A stretch of DNA of 64,000 nucleotides from Epiperipatus broadwayi (taxonomy: Eukaryota; Onychophora; Udeonychophora; Euonychophora; Peripatidae): positions 154,501 through 218,500 of the forward strand of contig JAQFVV010000519.1 in NCBI GenBank assembly GCA_028023455.1. The letters run 5' to 3'. Position 1 is the first letter of the stretch; the number at the start of each line of letters is the position of its first letter. The translations under genes were made by a program, and so were the position numbers. This document shows positions 12,707-25,524 of this stretch, piece by piece. The notes beneath the pieces were generated by a model, which was not told the DNA's origin, made no database searches, and was given only the letters and a program-made list of their open reading frames with translations.

Positions 12707-13829
12707 ATATATATATCAAAACATTATTATTTAATAGTTATATTCATATAAATATAGAAATATAATAAAATTTTCTGTATACTCTTATAATAATGTTTTC
12801 AGCCTTAATGTAACAAGGTAACAAAAACATAATATAAACTGAAATTATATGTTCGCGTAAACAACAATATAATTTGTCCAGCTTGCTTTAAAATGACATC
12901 ATCCAAATTTTGACTTAATACACCACCTATCATAAATTACTAAGTCATATAAAAATAATATTATTGCTAACTATTTTGCAAGTTACTAACATATTCATAT
13001 ACAATTGAATTGATTTGACTTAATGATTTTGAAATATTTTATATCATAGGTAATCTAGATATAGTTTGAGCTATAATATAACCAGGTAACAGTTAATTAA
13101 AAATAACAGTAGAAGCTAAAATTACATGATCTAGAAATAATAGTAATATATGTTTTATTTATTCAAACCAGTACCTAATCATTTTGAGTTTAACAGTCTA
13201 TCTATTATAATTGTATATGAATTTATTTCACTTTTTATAAGTAATAGAGATACAATTCCTCTTTCCAACCATCAACAGAAAGAATTATGTGTATTAAAAT
13301 GATTTTTATGCACTTATAAATATAAATATTCGCAATATATTTGAAGATTTTTATTGGCATCAGTTAAGATTAAATCAGGCAACAGCTGATTAAAACTGGT
13401 AATGCAAGTTGTAACTGCATCATGTTGGGAAAAGCTTAATATTTATCTGATATATATTAAATTAAAACTGAATCAATTTCAGCTTAATAACCTAGATATT
13501 ATGAATATAATTAAGGAAAAGTAGTTCATTTTCATATGTATGTGAAGAATTAAGTTTCATTGAATTTCCATAAATAACTAAGCAACTCCAGCATACTCTT
13601 GTATATATTCAGTTAATGATTTTAACATATTTATTGAAATTAACATAAAATGTAGTGACAAGTTTCCATAAAATAATTTACATAGAGTTTTCAAATAATA
13701 ATGCAAGAAATTATTAATTAATGTTGAACATTGAAGATGAGACCACAATATCATCTAAATACCATTATTTCTAATGTATTATAGCAAAGACAAATAAACT
13801 GATTTATTAATGATATTTATAATATTTAA
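12707..13829. other. No gene recognised; intron sequence
   Basis: AT-rich, no supported feature. It lies within the 11.4-kb intron between CTLD exons. Confidence 0.4.
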
Positions 13830-13835
13830 ACTAAT

Positions 13836-13988
13836 AGCGCATTATCGAAGCTTGACTTCTGATCTAATAATTTTTATCACATAAAAGAAAATCGCATACA
13901 AAGATATTAAGAAGAAATATGAATCGCATAACTTCAAAATCGAATTAAAATAATCCGCATAAAGCAAGAGCCAGGTGTACCAATATAG
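13836..13988 (+). mobile_element. pogo/Tigger-like terminal fragment
   Basis: The segment runs from gcgcattatcgaagcttgac to gcaagagccaggtgta. The same end sequence recurs at 37133-37232 (gcacgttatcggagtttgac to gagacccaggtgta) and inverted at 36264. It is a dispersed family end with only one terminus seen here. Confidence 0.5.
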
Positions 13989-13989
13989 T

Positions 13990-15832
13990 GTATGATCAAC
14001 AATATTTTATTAATTTTACTTTATGATTTGACACGATTTATTTCAAAGAGTTAGAAAATATTTTACTGAGTTCATTTCAGTTTTATTTTAATCATTTGAT
14101 ATATATAGAATATAATATTATTTTATTTGATTTACTCCCACATACATATATATATATGTGTGTGTGTGTGTGTACAAATATTTTTGTCCCCAAAATAGTA
14201 ATTTATTATTTCTAATCAGAATTCAATTGTAAATTTAATTATAATATAATATTATTTTTATTTAATTCATCTTGACTTTACAGTAAATTTTTATTAGCAC
14301 AAGTTTTTGCAATAACAACAAATATTGAATGATTAAATGTAAAACATACAAAATTAGGATCTGTAAATAGTTTGTGTACTATTAAAAATTTTATATGTGC
14401 CATCTCTGGAACACATGTCATAGGTTCACCATGACAGATCTAACTCATCAAATTATAATTTTAAATTCAATACTCATAAATTTAAAGGGATTATTGTCAA
14501 TTCTCACAATGTTGCTATCATTTGTCACACCACCAAAATAAAAGGAAAAAAATATTACCTTTCAAAACATTTTTGTTCAATATTTTGCAAGTACATACAT
14601 ATATTGTAGACACTCTTCTTAATACACATTGGAATAGGACAATTCTGATATCCTGTGCTATACGAAGAACCAGCCATCAAAACAAGACCTAATTAATATC
14701 TATGCATCCAAAAACGAATGTGAAATAGCAATTTAAACTCTTTATCCACCATTGCTATTGTTTTAAGAATCAATGCCACAAATACCTAGAGATTGAAGCT
14801 GAACTTTTGAAAGAATAAGTATAAACATTAAAATAATATTTTTTTTAATTACGGTCTCCTATTTAATGAAATATGTTAATGAAAAATGATTTATTTTAAT
14901 CTGTTTATGAGCAGGTAGGACTGGAGATTGCTATTTATTCTATTTAAATATCACGACACAATTTATTGGCCTAATTGTAATAAATTAGTTTATAAAAACG
15001 TAATTAGCTTGAAACTGTAGTCTCTTTTTGTGCTATTAAAAATGTATAATAGTTCTATCATTATCTCCACTTTATTTAATAATATGTTAATTCAATAAAT
15101 CTATAAATTATGAATAGAGAGCAACCATGCTGCATAAACAAACTAGATTGGAGTTCTATTAAGGAGATGTAAGTTCTCGCTAACTAGCCTCATTTGAATT
15201 ATTATTATTGATAGGAAATGTAAACTTGTATCCATCAATTCAAGTTATAACTTAATCTCATTCTCATTCTTGTATAATGCGCTAGTATTACATGATCATA
15301 GCATCATTTGCAACTGATGATTCTTTACAATTATTAAATCATTTAAATAGTGACGTGCAGTAGATTCCTGAAACACATTCCATCCAATTTTTTATACATG
15401 TTGGGTAGTTATATGTAATCAATTGAACACTCATTTATAAAATTATTAAATAACTTTGGACTAGGGCAGACATATTGTCATGTACTAGATTCCTTAAAAA
15501 ACCTGTAAAGGTAATTGAAATTTGTTAGAAAGACAAATATTTAGAACTTAAACTTTAGTATTCAACAAAAATTTAACATAAAAGATATCAAAAATAACTC
15601 TATATTGGTATAAGCAATTTACATAAAATAAACCAAACTTGATATAAATATATTCATCAAAAGACGAACATGAACTATCAAAAATGATGTGCAATGTATA
15701 ATTATGTAAAACTCAAAAAAACATAGAATATATAGAGAAATATTATCCCAAATAATGGTATTGAATGGCAAAATATTCTGATAATAGCTAATATAAATAG
15801 AAATAAGAGCTAAATAATTTTATAAATTTAAA

Positions 15833-15836
<4 letters not shown>
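13990..15836. other. No gene recognised; intron sequence
   Basis: AT-rich, with a short (TA)n(TG)n run at 14144-14173. No ORF or RNA gene is supported. Confidence 0.4.

Positions 15837-15905
<69 letters not shown>
15837..15905. repeat. (TA)n microsatellite
   Basis: About 68 bp of TA repeats directly abutting the end of the minus-strand Penelope-like copy. Confidence 0.95.
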
Positions 15906-15909
<4 letters not shown>

Positions 15910-15958
15910 CATATTTTGCGGGTTCATCCGTGTTAAAAACTTTTAATATCAATTTACT

Positions 15959-15992
15959 GACGTTTCGACTTGGTCACACAAGCCATCCACAG
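15959..15992 (-). ncRNA. Hammerhead-like motif at Penelope 3' end
   Basis: Minus strand: CTGTGGAT, stem GGCTTG with CAAGTC around loop TGTGAC, then GAAAC and GTC. The GAAAC-GTC part suits a hammerhead with a two-base-pair stem III. The first core block departs from CUGANGA, so this is a degenerate candidate. Confidence 0.35.
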
Positions 15993-16097
15993 AGTTATAA
16001 AAAGGTAGAAAGACGGTTGTAGAGGCGCTACAATCACTGGTTTGAATAAAACATTAAAAATCCCACCAATAGCAAAAATGTTAAATTTAAGAATGTT

Positions 16098-16120
16098 TCG
16101 GAAGAGCACACGTCTGAACT
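16098..16120. other. Illumina adapter-like sequence (probable assembly artefact)
   Basis: Twenty-three bases starting tcggaagagcacacgtct match the TruSeq adapter. They replace about 21 bases present in the sister copy at 19390-19411 (attggaaag-type sequence) and, in part, in the third copy near 43780. Confidence 0.9.
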
Positions 16121-16159
16121 AGGAGGAAGTTTGCACGTATCATCTCGCTCTTATTGATC

Positions 16160-17254
16160 TCAATCTGGCCTTTTAAGTATCTCAATGGCTTCTCTGATTT
16201 TGCATTGGTAGAGATTATCACATCTGGATATGATCCTGGTACTAGAAAAATCTATTTTATGACCTGAATCTATAGTATGGAGTGAGAGTGCTGATGATGA
16301 TGAGTGTTGTTTAACTGCATTAGCATGCTCATCTCTCCTAACACTGATGCGACGATTACTCATACCTATGTAAGAAGCTTTACAATTTTTACATGAGATT
16401 TGATAGACACCATGAGATTCAAGAGGGATTGAATCCTTAGGCTTGGTTATTATATTGCTGATCTTTTGATGAGCAGAAAATGCTGTATCTATATTATAGC
16501 GTTTTAATATACGTCCGATACTGTCTGTAGTTCCTTTTACATATGGAACACAAATCCTAATAGCTGACTTATCATCTTTTTGTTTCCTATTTTGTCTATT
16601 TTGGGCTTGAAATAAGGCTTTTTTTATAAATTTGTAATTATAACTATTTGCTAATAAAACACTATTAATATGATTTATTTCTTCTTTCAGATGTGTGTCA
16701 TCTGAAAGGTTAATTGCTCTATTTAAAAGAGTTTTGGCTACAGAAACTATCTGAGTTGGGTGATGATGAGAATGGAAATGTAAATATCTGTCTGTGTGTG
16801 TATCCTTTCTGTAAATAGAAAAAGATAAACTATTTGGTGTTCTGGTGACTAGAACATCAAGAAAAGGGAGTTTTCCATCAGACTCTGTCTCCATTGTAAA
16901 TTTAATATGAGGATGCATATTATTTAAATGTAAGAAAAAATCATCTAATGTATTTTTTCCATGTTGCCATATGACAAAAGTGTCATCTATGTATCTGAGC
17001 CAAATGAGAGGTTTTAAAGATGATGATTCTAAAGCACGAGTTTCTATATATTCCATGAATAAATCAGCTATTACTCCTGAGATAGGTGAGCCCATAGGAG
17101 TACCAAAAACTTGTCTGTAATGCTGTCCATTGTATACAAAATATGTATTTAAGAGACAATGTTTAATCAAAGCAATAATATGGTCTGGTAAATTGCAACG
17201 TTGTGAGATTATATTTAAAGCTTCATCAATTGGAATGTTTGTAAATAAAGACAC
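16160..17254 (-). pseudogene. Penelope-like RT/GIY-YIG ORF, partial
   Basis: An open frame of 364 codons starts at RT motif A (SLFTNIPIDEAL) and keeps motif B (GTPMGSPIS), motif C (YIDD in LRYIDDTFVIW) and KLPFLDVLVTR. The C-terminal GIY-YIG-type endonuclease follows: GVYQISCKNC, SYIGMSNRRISVRRDEH, then GHKIDF and IREAIEIL with its acidic residue. The protein would copy RNA into DNA and nick the target. The N-terminal third is missing, and a small indel after RPD ends the frame early compared with the plus copy. It cannot make a full protein. Adapter-like bases lie just beyond, at 16098-16120. Confidence 0.9.
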
Positions 17255-17278
17255 GACATCAAAAGAACAATTATAATG

Positions 17279-19422
17279 TTAGTAAAATTCTAAGGAAAAC
17301 CAGCAATATTATTTTAAACTCATTTATTAAAGAAACTCGGAAAAATTTAGACAAAATTGATAAAGTATTGCTACATTTACGTTTATTCCTTAGTAATAAA
17401 ATACATCCTTTACTGTGGACTAGTTTTGATCGTATTGCAAGTTTTCGATCATTTAAAGATTCGGAATTGGTAACAGCAAAGCAAAAGAAAAAATTGCAAA
17501 TGCTAATTAGAACACAATCCCCAAACATTATGTATCCAAATCAAAAAACCGTTTACAATTTATCTAAGAAAGCCCTCTCTACAGATGAAATTTCGGTTTT
17601 AGAAAAAGGTTTCAATTTTGCTTTAACACCTTCCCGGATACCTTTTGAGAAAATTGTCTGTAATGTTGAATCAGCTCTTGATAAAATTGATTCTACATCG
17701 GCTGATTTAGCTAGAGCTGAGATTTGTAATATTTTAAAAAAAGCTAAGCTTCCTAAAAATAATTTTTCAAAGAAAGAAAGACAAGCATTAAATAGTATAA
17801 AATCGGACAAATCAATTGTTGTACTTCCTCGCTGATAAAGGTAATGCCACAGTTGTAATGGATCGTGACATTTACCATAATAAAATTTTAGATCTGCTTA
17901 GTGATAAAACTTATAAACTATCAAAAAGAGATCATACTACATATTTGGAAAAAACAACAAAAGATATTATTAATAAATCACCTATTGAAACAGAGATAAA
18001 AAATAAAATAATCCCTCGTGAAAAATCTTGTGTCTGTCCAAAATTTTATGGACTTCCAAAAATTCACAAACCAGATACCCCTCTTCGTCCAATAGTAAGT
18101 GCAATAGGTTCTCCAACTCATATTTTAGCTAGATACTTATCGGATTTCATTAAACCTACAATCCCATCTATTAAATCATATATTAAAAACTCTCTTCATT
18201 TTATTTCTGTTTTAAAAAGTTTAAAAATTAATGCTAGTGACATTCTGGTCAGTTTTGATGTCGTGTCTTTGTTTACAAACATTCCAATTGATGAAGCTTT
18301 AAATATAATCTCACAACGTTGCAATTTACCAGACCATATTATTGCTTTGATTAAACATTGTCTCTTAAATACATATTTTGTATACAATGGACAGCATTAC
18401 AGACAAGTTTTTGGTACTCCTATGGGCTCACCTATCTCAGGAGTAATAGCTGATTTATTCATGGAATATATAGAAACTTGTGCTTTAGAATCATCATCTT
18501 TAAAACCTCTCATTTGGCTCAGATACATAGATGACACTTTTGTCATATGGCAACATGGAAAAAATACATTAGATGATTTTTTCTTACATTTAAATAATAT
18601 GCATCCTCATATTAAATTTACAATGGAGACAGAGTCTGATGGAAAACTCCCTTTTCTTGATGTTCTAGTCACCAGAACACCAAATAGTTTATCTTTTTCT
18701 ATTTACAGAAAGGATACACACACAGACAGATATTTACATTTCCATTCTCATCATCACCCAACTCAGATAGTTTCTGTAGCCAAAACTCTTTTAAATAGAG
18801 CAATTAACCTTTCAGATGACACACATCTGAAAGAAGAAATAAATCATATTAATAGTGTTTTATTAGCAAATAGTTATAATTACAAATTTATAAAAAAAGC
18901 CTTATTTCAAGCCCAAAATAGACAAAATAGGAAACAAAAAGATGATAAGTCAGCTATTAGGATTTATGTTCCATATGTAAAAGGAACTACAGACAGTATC
19001 GGACGTATATTAAAACGCTATAATATAGATACAGCATTTTCTGCTCATCAAAAGATCAGCAATATAATAACCAAGCCTAAGGATTCAATCCCTCTTGAAT
19101 CTCATGGTGTCTATCAAATCTCATGTAAAAATTGTAAAGCTTCTTACATAGGTATGAGTAATCGTCAGATCGGAAGAGAGATGAGCATGCTAATGCAGTT
19201 AAACAACACTCATCATCATCAGCACTCTCACTCCATACTATAGATTCAGGTCATAAAATAGATTTTTCTAGTACCAGGATCATATCCAGATGTGATAATC
19301 TCTACCAATGCAAAATCAGAGAAGCCATTGAGATACTTAAAAGGCCAGATTGTATCAATAAGCGAGATGATACGTGCAAACTTCCTCCTATTTGGAAAGA
19401 TTTCTTTAAAAAACATTCTTAA
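17279..19422 (+). pseudogene. Penelope-like RT/GIY-YIG ORF, two frame breaks
   Basis: The first frame (to 17834) holds the N-terminal region from SKILRKTSN to KSIVVLP. One extra base near 17831 shifts the frame just before ADKGNATVVMD. The second frame runs to 19243 and holds GLPKIHKPDTPLRPIVSA, motif A SFDVVSLFTNIPIDEAL, motif B GTPMGSPIS, motif C YIDD, LPFLDVLVTR, and GVYQISCKNCKASYIGMSN of the endonuclease. Adapter-like bases at 19167-19178 then shift the frame; the remaining GIY-YIG part (GHKIDF, IREAIEIL) reads on to a stop at 19420-19422. The second break is probably an assembly error, so the real copy may have only one lesion. No start codon was fixed because the 5' end is at the junction. 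Confidence 0.9.
19167..19178. other. Illumina adapter-like 12-mer (probable assembly artefact)
   Basis: The bases agatcggaagag are the shared start of TruSeq adapters. The minus copy and the third copy (43550-43575) both read gcatcagtgttagg at this place, so the sequence here is 4 bases short and frameshifted. Confidence 0.75.
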
Positions 19423-19516
19423 ATTTAACATTTTTGCTATTGGTGGGATTTTTAATGTTTTATTCAAACCAGTGATTGTAGCGCCTCTACAACCGTCTTT
19501 CTACCTTTTTATAACT

Positions 19517-19550
19517 CTGTGGATGGCTTGTGTGACCAAGTCGAAACGTC
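19517..19550 (+). ncRNA. Hammerhead-like motif at Penelope 3' end
   Basis: Plus-strand twin of the motif at 15959-15992: stem GGCTTG/CAAGTC at 19525-19530 and 19537-19542, then GAAAC at 19543 and GTC at 19548. The CTGTGGAT block is degenerate against CUGANGA. Confidence 0.35.
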
Positions 19551-19639
19551 AGTAAATTGATATTAAAAGTTTTTAACACGGATGAACCCGCAAAATATGT
19601 ATTTTATATATTTAACCCGTGCAAATCTTCGTTTTAACA

Positions 19640-21009
19640 TATATATATATATATATAAATTCTAACTACATGCTGCTATGTTTACTTCAGTTTTAATAAA
19701 CACCAGGGTGGTGTATGTGTATGTACTACCCATGACTGTATCTGCATATTATAATGCACAACATGATCACAAACTTGAAGTTTTAAATTAAAGAAATACA
19801 CGCAACTGAGTGAAGCATAACACTAAATAAATACACTATTAGCACTAAATAAATACACTATTATAGAATATAATATGTCAAACAGACCTGTCAATAGAGC
19901 TGTTTTAATATATCCAAATTTTTTAACATTTAGTGTTTTCCATTCATTTAAATTACTAATTCAGTGACATCCTTTTTTCACATTTATATCACTTAATGTA
20001 AGCTTTAGTAAATAATAAATGCAGATGTAGTGAAGAAAAAAAATGCTGATGAACCAGCATACAGTAAGATAGTATATGTTACTTTTATAGGTTAAATAAC
20101 AAATGTTGTCATTCTATTGTTTTTCTATTTTTATGTATAATGAATCCCATTCAACTTATGTATGTTTCAAATACTTGTGTCATTGAGTAAATTACATTTT
20201 GATTTCTTAATACAATAGCAGCATTATCACATTTAATACTATAAATTACATTTAAAAATTTATATAATTTTAAATTGCAGATATGTTATTATTTAATGGC
20301 ATATCTATATAACCCATGAAGATAGTTCTATATGAATTCATTATAATTGGCTACTTAAGAGTACATGTAAAATGTATTAAATTATATTGATGTTTATTGA
20401 AGACGAACATTTATTGAGAGAATTATGTTGATGTCTTGTTTCCCTTCATTCATGGTATAGTAAAATATTTAAACTTGGCATGTATTATTGAATAATTTTA
20501 ATATTTAATATAATAAAGCTACTTATTTCTACTAATGAAATATATTTTATTTAACATTTATACTAATTATGAGTTTATATAAACTTTGAAATTAACTTGA
20601 ACGTGTCTAGGATTTACAGAATAAAAGAATATTTTTAATGACTTATTTACATCCATTTTAATATTGTGTTTGGTTGTTATTTTAAACATGTTAAATTTTA
20701 CTAGAAAATGATTAATAGTTTTTACATACATAAGTACACATTTTATTTCTAGCCTAAGTACATGCAAATGGTCCTTCAATTAAATTTGTTTCAATAGTTA
20801 GAAATTTTTATTACTAGTAACTATATTTATGTACTTATTTTTTTGCTAATGCTTCAGTGCAGTCCTACTTATTTTTTACTCAAAAGAAAGTAAAAATTAA
20901 GTAGTCTGTCCACTTGCTATACTTTTTATAATGAAGGGTTTTGTGCTCATTCTTTTCATTAGAAAAAAAGAAGAAAATTGCATGTTTAATCCATATTTAT
21001 GTATTTCAG
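19640..21009. other. No gene recognised; intron sequence
   Basis: AT-rich sequence up to the acceptor at 21009, starting with a short TA run. Nothing else is supported. Confidence 0.4.
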
Positions 21010-21270
21010 ATATAGAGTCTACTGGAATCCCACAATCTATAATTGAAGGCAAATGTCCTGATAAAAAAATTAAATGGATTATCTCTCCAAGATACTGTTA
21101 CTACATAGCCCAGAAGCCATCAACGTTTAATGAAGCTCGTTATGAATGTTTAATGCTAGGAGGGGATCTTGCTTCATTTAGTATAAAAGAAGAAATTAAT
21201 TTTCTTTCTCAAATCCAGAAAAGTGAATCATCACAAAAGTATTGGATAGGCTTAACACAAACAGAAGATG
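21010..21270 (+). CDS. C-type lectin-like domain exon, N-terminal half (multi-CTLD gene)
   Basis: This exon carries a short inter-domain linker and the first half of the next CTLD. The acceptor is tatttcag at 21009 and the donor gtaagt follows 21270. It is phase 1-1 and 261 nt long. The reading contains a linker (IESTGIPQS), then KCPD and RYCYY (the extra N-terminal cysteine pair of long-form CTLDs), the helix segment ARYECLMLGGDLAS, and ends with the signature WIGL followed by TQTED. An open frame reaches back to an ATG at 20931, but that stretch is lysine-rich and lacks a convincing signal peptide, so the splice acceptor is preferred as the start. Its partner exon is at 42185-42361, so the intron is about 20.9 kb. 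Confidence 0.85.
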
Positions 21271-21345
21271 GTAAGTTTTATTTCAAAGTAAAAAAAAAAA
21301 GAAAGCAATTCCTAAATATTATACTTACAACTATATACATCTATG

Positions 21346-21366
21346 ACATATTTTGCGGGTTCATCC
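21346..21366 (-). mobile_element. Isolated Penelope end fragment
   Basis: About 20 bases (atattttgcgggttcatcc) identical to the element end at about 15909-15930 stand alone 75 bp after the CTLD exon donor. No element body is attached. Confidence 0.6.
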
Positions 21367-21503
21367 ATCATATAAAACATTAATATATATATATGATCAT
21401 TTTTGTTCAGCACATAATAATTGTGTTCATTTTAACAGTATAATAAAACTTATGTTCAAATTTAATAACACTCAAATTTCCGGTTATCTTGATTCACTTT
21501 TGT

Positions 21504-21610
21504 AACAATGAGAAAGAACTGAAACACACAGGCTTATTATATACCTGTGTTTATATATGTAATATATAGGGTATATGTGCTCATATACCCTATATATAAC
21601 AATGAGAAAG
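21504..21610. mobile_element. Miniature foldback insertion with 13-bp target duplication
   Basis: The 13-mer aacaatgagaaag occurs at 21504-21516 and again at 21598-21610. Between them are 81 bases that resemble the unit junction of the array at 10574-12620, including the palindromic gggtatatg...catataccc. The direct repeats look like a target-site duplication. Confidence 0.75.
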
Positions 21611-22630
21611 TTAAATGTCAATATTAATATTATATATAAAAATAAACATTATATAATATGTAATAAATTTACAATTGCAATATTTTTATTGCTTTTATAG
21701 TAATTAATATTTAAATCTGTTAATGTTCAAATCATGATTAAAATGCAAGCCTATCATTTTTGACGGCATCTATAGATTTTATATAGTAACAAGTTTAGAC
21801 AAAAACCAAATTATGATAATAAAATTATAGTCTTGCAAATTAAAAAAAAAAAAAAACGCCAAATGATTTTTTTTATTTTGTACTATAAAGGCAGATTTCC
21901 TACGAACTCATTTTTAGAATCATTAGAAAAAACTGTCATAAATGTATACATGAAAATGAATCAATTTAAAATATATATGTATTTGAATAGTAATTATATC
22001 TGCTATAAATTCAATTTTATTCCTACATGATGTTATGGTATAAATTTGTTTTTATAGAATAAGTTTAGATGCAGACATAAACAAATTTATTTTGGTTTCA
22101 CATTAACATGATGAAACTTAATATTTTATATTTATAAGATAATTTAGAACCACTGATCTTCTTTAGTTTCATAATATTTTATGTTATTATTATATGTTTA
22201 CCTATTAACTTTTGTGTATCTGGTGTTTCTTAACGAAGAATACTTATGGATTTTAGTTTTGAAAAATATACAATAAAATCAATGGAATAAAATAAAATCG
22301 AGTTCATTTGGAGAATATTTATATTTGCAATTGCATCTTTATGTCATTTAGTGAAAACACTTGGTTCTCCAAAACACATTGTAAAGCAAAAAGGTCATAT
22401 AAAATAGCAAAAGATTATAGAGGTTTATTGTGGGAAAAAATAACCCATCCCTGTGTATAAACACATTAATCTAGTATATATAGTAATTTAAAAAATAAAT
22501 ATAATTCACAATATATGTATGTTTAAATGTGTTATTTGTATATTAAACTGGTATGTGTTTGCAATATGTATATACTAATATAATGGAACTCAAATCTATA
22601 AAAAAAAAAGAGAGAGAGAAAAAAACATTT
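21611..22630. other. No gene recognised; intron sequence
   Basis: AT-rich and unremarkable, within the 20.9-kb CTLD intron. Confidence 0.4.
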
Positions 22631-22639
22631 TCTGTTTAA

Positions 22640-23160
22640 AGTTGTTTTTTCTTGTAACTGATTCATTTTGCATTCTCATCAAGTTTTCTGAATCATCATT
22701 TGTTCATTCCAAAAGTCTAGTATTGTCTTTTAAATTCTTTGATGTTGTTTTTATGAAGAATGTACACCATCTGTTGATGGCTGAGAATTTCTAGAGAAAA
22801 AGTATAGGATACTTATTTATTTGACGTGCTTCTTTGATTTTTTTTCATATGACATATGAGGTTTTATTTATTCATTTAAGATATATTTATATTTAATGGA
22901 GCATTTCAAGTCAGGGCTGAATTCTTCAAATTTCTGATTTCAGATTTTTCTTTACAGTCTTGTAAATTGTTTTTTCATTTTTTCTTCATCTAATTGCATA
23001 AATTCCTCGTTAGTTAATTTGGTCACATGTGCCTCCAAAAGTTCTTCAATTTTGTCATCCTCAACTTCTTTTTTGTGTTTTTATTTAAAATTTCAACAAA
23101 TGTCTGCATTTCTTGTTAAAATTGGTACATCTTGAAGATTTCTATGGCTTTTATTCATAC
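22640..23160 (-). pseudogene. Tigger/pogo-like transposase C-terminal remnant
   Basis: Minus-strand reading, in pieces interrupted by stops and shifts, gives VEDDKIEELLEAHVTKLTNE with FMQLDEE, then FEEFSPDLKCSIKY, then KIKEARQISILYFF and QPSTDG. This order resembles the tail of Tigger/jerky-type transposases, where an ELLE.H...LTNEDL segment is followed by an ERAV..AL.CY region and a TTL..FF.K end. The catalytic DDE region was not recognised upstream. Terminal fragments of a similar family lie at 13836 and 36264. The family call is by memory of the pattern. Confidence 0.5.
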
Positions 23161-24049
23161 TTTGAAAAAGTGATGTGGTATTTGGTGGTATTAGTTGTTA
23201 TTATGGTTTCAGTTAGAAATGAATATAGCTGTAAACTTTTTTTATAAAAAAAATTAATATATCTAGGAAAATAAAGTGTGGCTTCACTGTGCAAATGTAC
23301 AGAAAAACAATAGAAAAAGCAAGAGTAAGCTTGCATGCAGGTGATCATTTTATGTGTTCATTCCTATCATTGTTAATCCTTATAATAAAAAAAACTCATA
23401 CTGAAGTTTCATTTTTTAAAATTGATATTATTATATTATTTATAATTAAAAAGATTTTTTTTCAATATCTCATTGACTGTACTATAGTGAACATAAAGTC
23501 GTGTTATTTCTTAGCAGTGTAAAGTCAAGTTTAATTATATATGTGCTTTTTATAAAAATCTTAAAATCTGACATATTAAAACAAGAATAAAATGTATTTA
23601 ATGCATTCTGTGTTTGCATATTTTAATACATATCTTCCTTTTTACAGTATATATTATGCAGATCTAAATAAATAGCACTTTGCACGGCACTTTTATGGCA
23701 TGGGATGTTATATTTCATTATATACAATAGCCAATTTTTTTTAAAAATAACTTAGCAGTTTTCCAAATAATGCAGTATGTTGTAATGACAGAAATACTGG
23801 TCATTGAAATAAAAATTAAAAGCATGAAACTTCTTCAATTTATTTGTATTGCTGCTTCATCATATTGATTTATAAATGCATAATCCATGAAATCATACCC
23901 CCCCTTCTATTTTTGTTAAAATCAAAACTTCTTTTCTTTTCTGATATTACTTAAATTAATGTTGAGAAATGTTTTAATTTAAAATTGCTTGATTGAATAT
24001 TTTATCAAAATGTATGCAATACACAAATTAAAATTTATTATTAATAATT
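23161..24049. other. No gene recognised
   Basis: AT-rich. It may hold more of the decayed transposase on the minus strand, but nothing could be recognised. Confidence 0.3.
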
Positions 24050-25440
<1,391 letters not shown>

Positions 25441-25524
25441 TTACACAGAACTGTATTGTATATTACAGATAATAACTTTCCATTTTTGCAAATACGTTTT
25501 TACAAAAATAGACTTTTAAATCAT

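Larger units (their letters stand above)
15906..17265 (-). mobile_element. Penelope-like element, minus copy, 5'-truncated
   Basis: The 3' end at 15906 (ttgcgggttcatccgtgtta, plus strand) mirrors the 3' end of the plus copy at about 19600. The copy is cut at its 5' end inside RT motif A, where it meets the plus copy head to head at about 17265. It is nearly identical to that copy over the shared part, so both inserted or duplicated recently. Confidence 0.9.
17266..19640 (+). mobile_element. Penelope-like element, plus copy, nearly full length
   Basis: It spans the N-terminal region, RT, GIY-YIG endonuclease and 3' tail through the end motif at about 19600, and stops before the (TA)n run at 19639. 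With the inverted partial copy upstream it forms the inverted pair often reported for Penelope-like elements. It lies inside the 11.4-kb CTLD intron, in the same orientation as the gene. Confidence 0.9.

Noticed and set aside
17368-17810. Minus-strand frames at 17271-17528 and 17553-17810
   Set aside because: They are shadows of the Penelope N-terminal coding region on the plus strand.
20931-21009. ATG-initiated start for the CTLD exon with a hydrophobic stretch KGFVLILFI
   Set aside because: A good acceptor at 21009 and consistent phase-1 boundaries fit better; the stretch is followed by a run of charged residues and no signal cleavage site.
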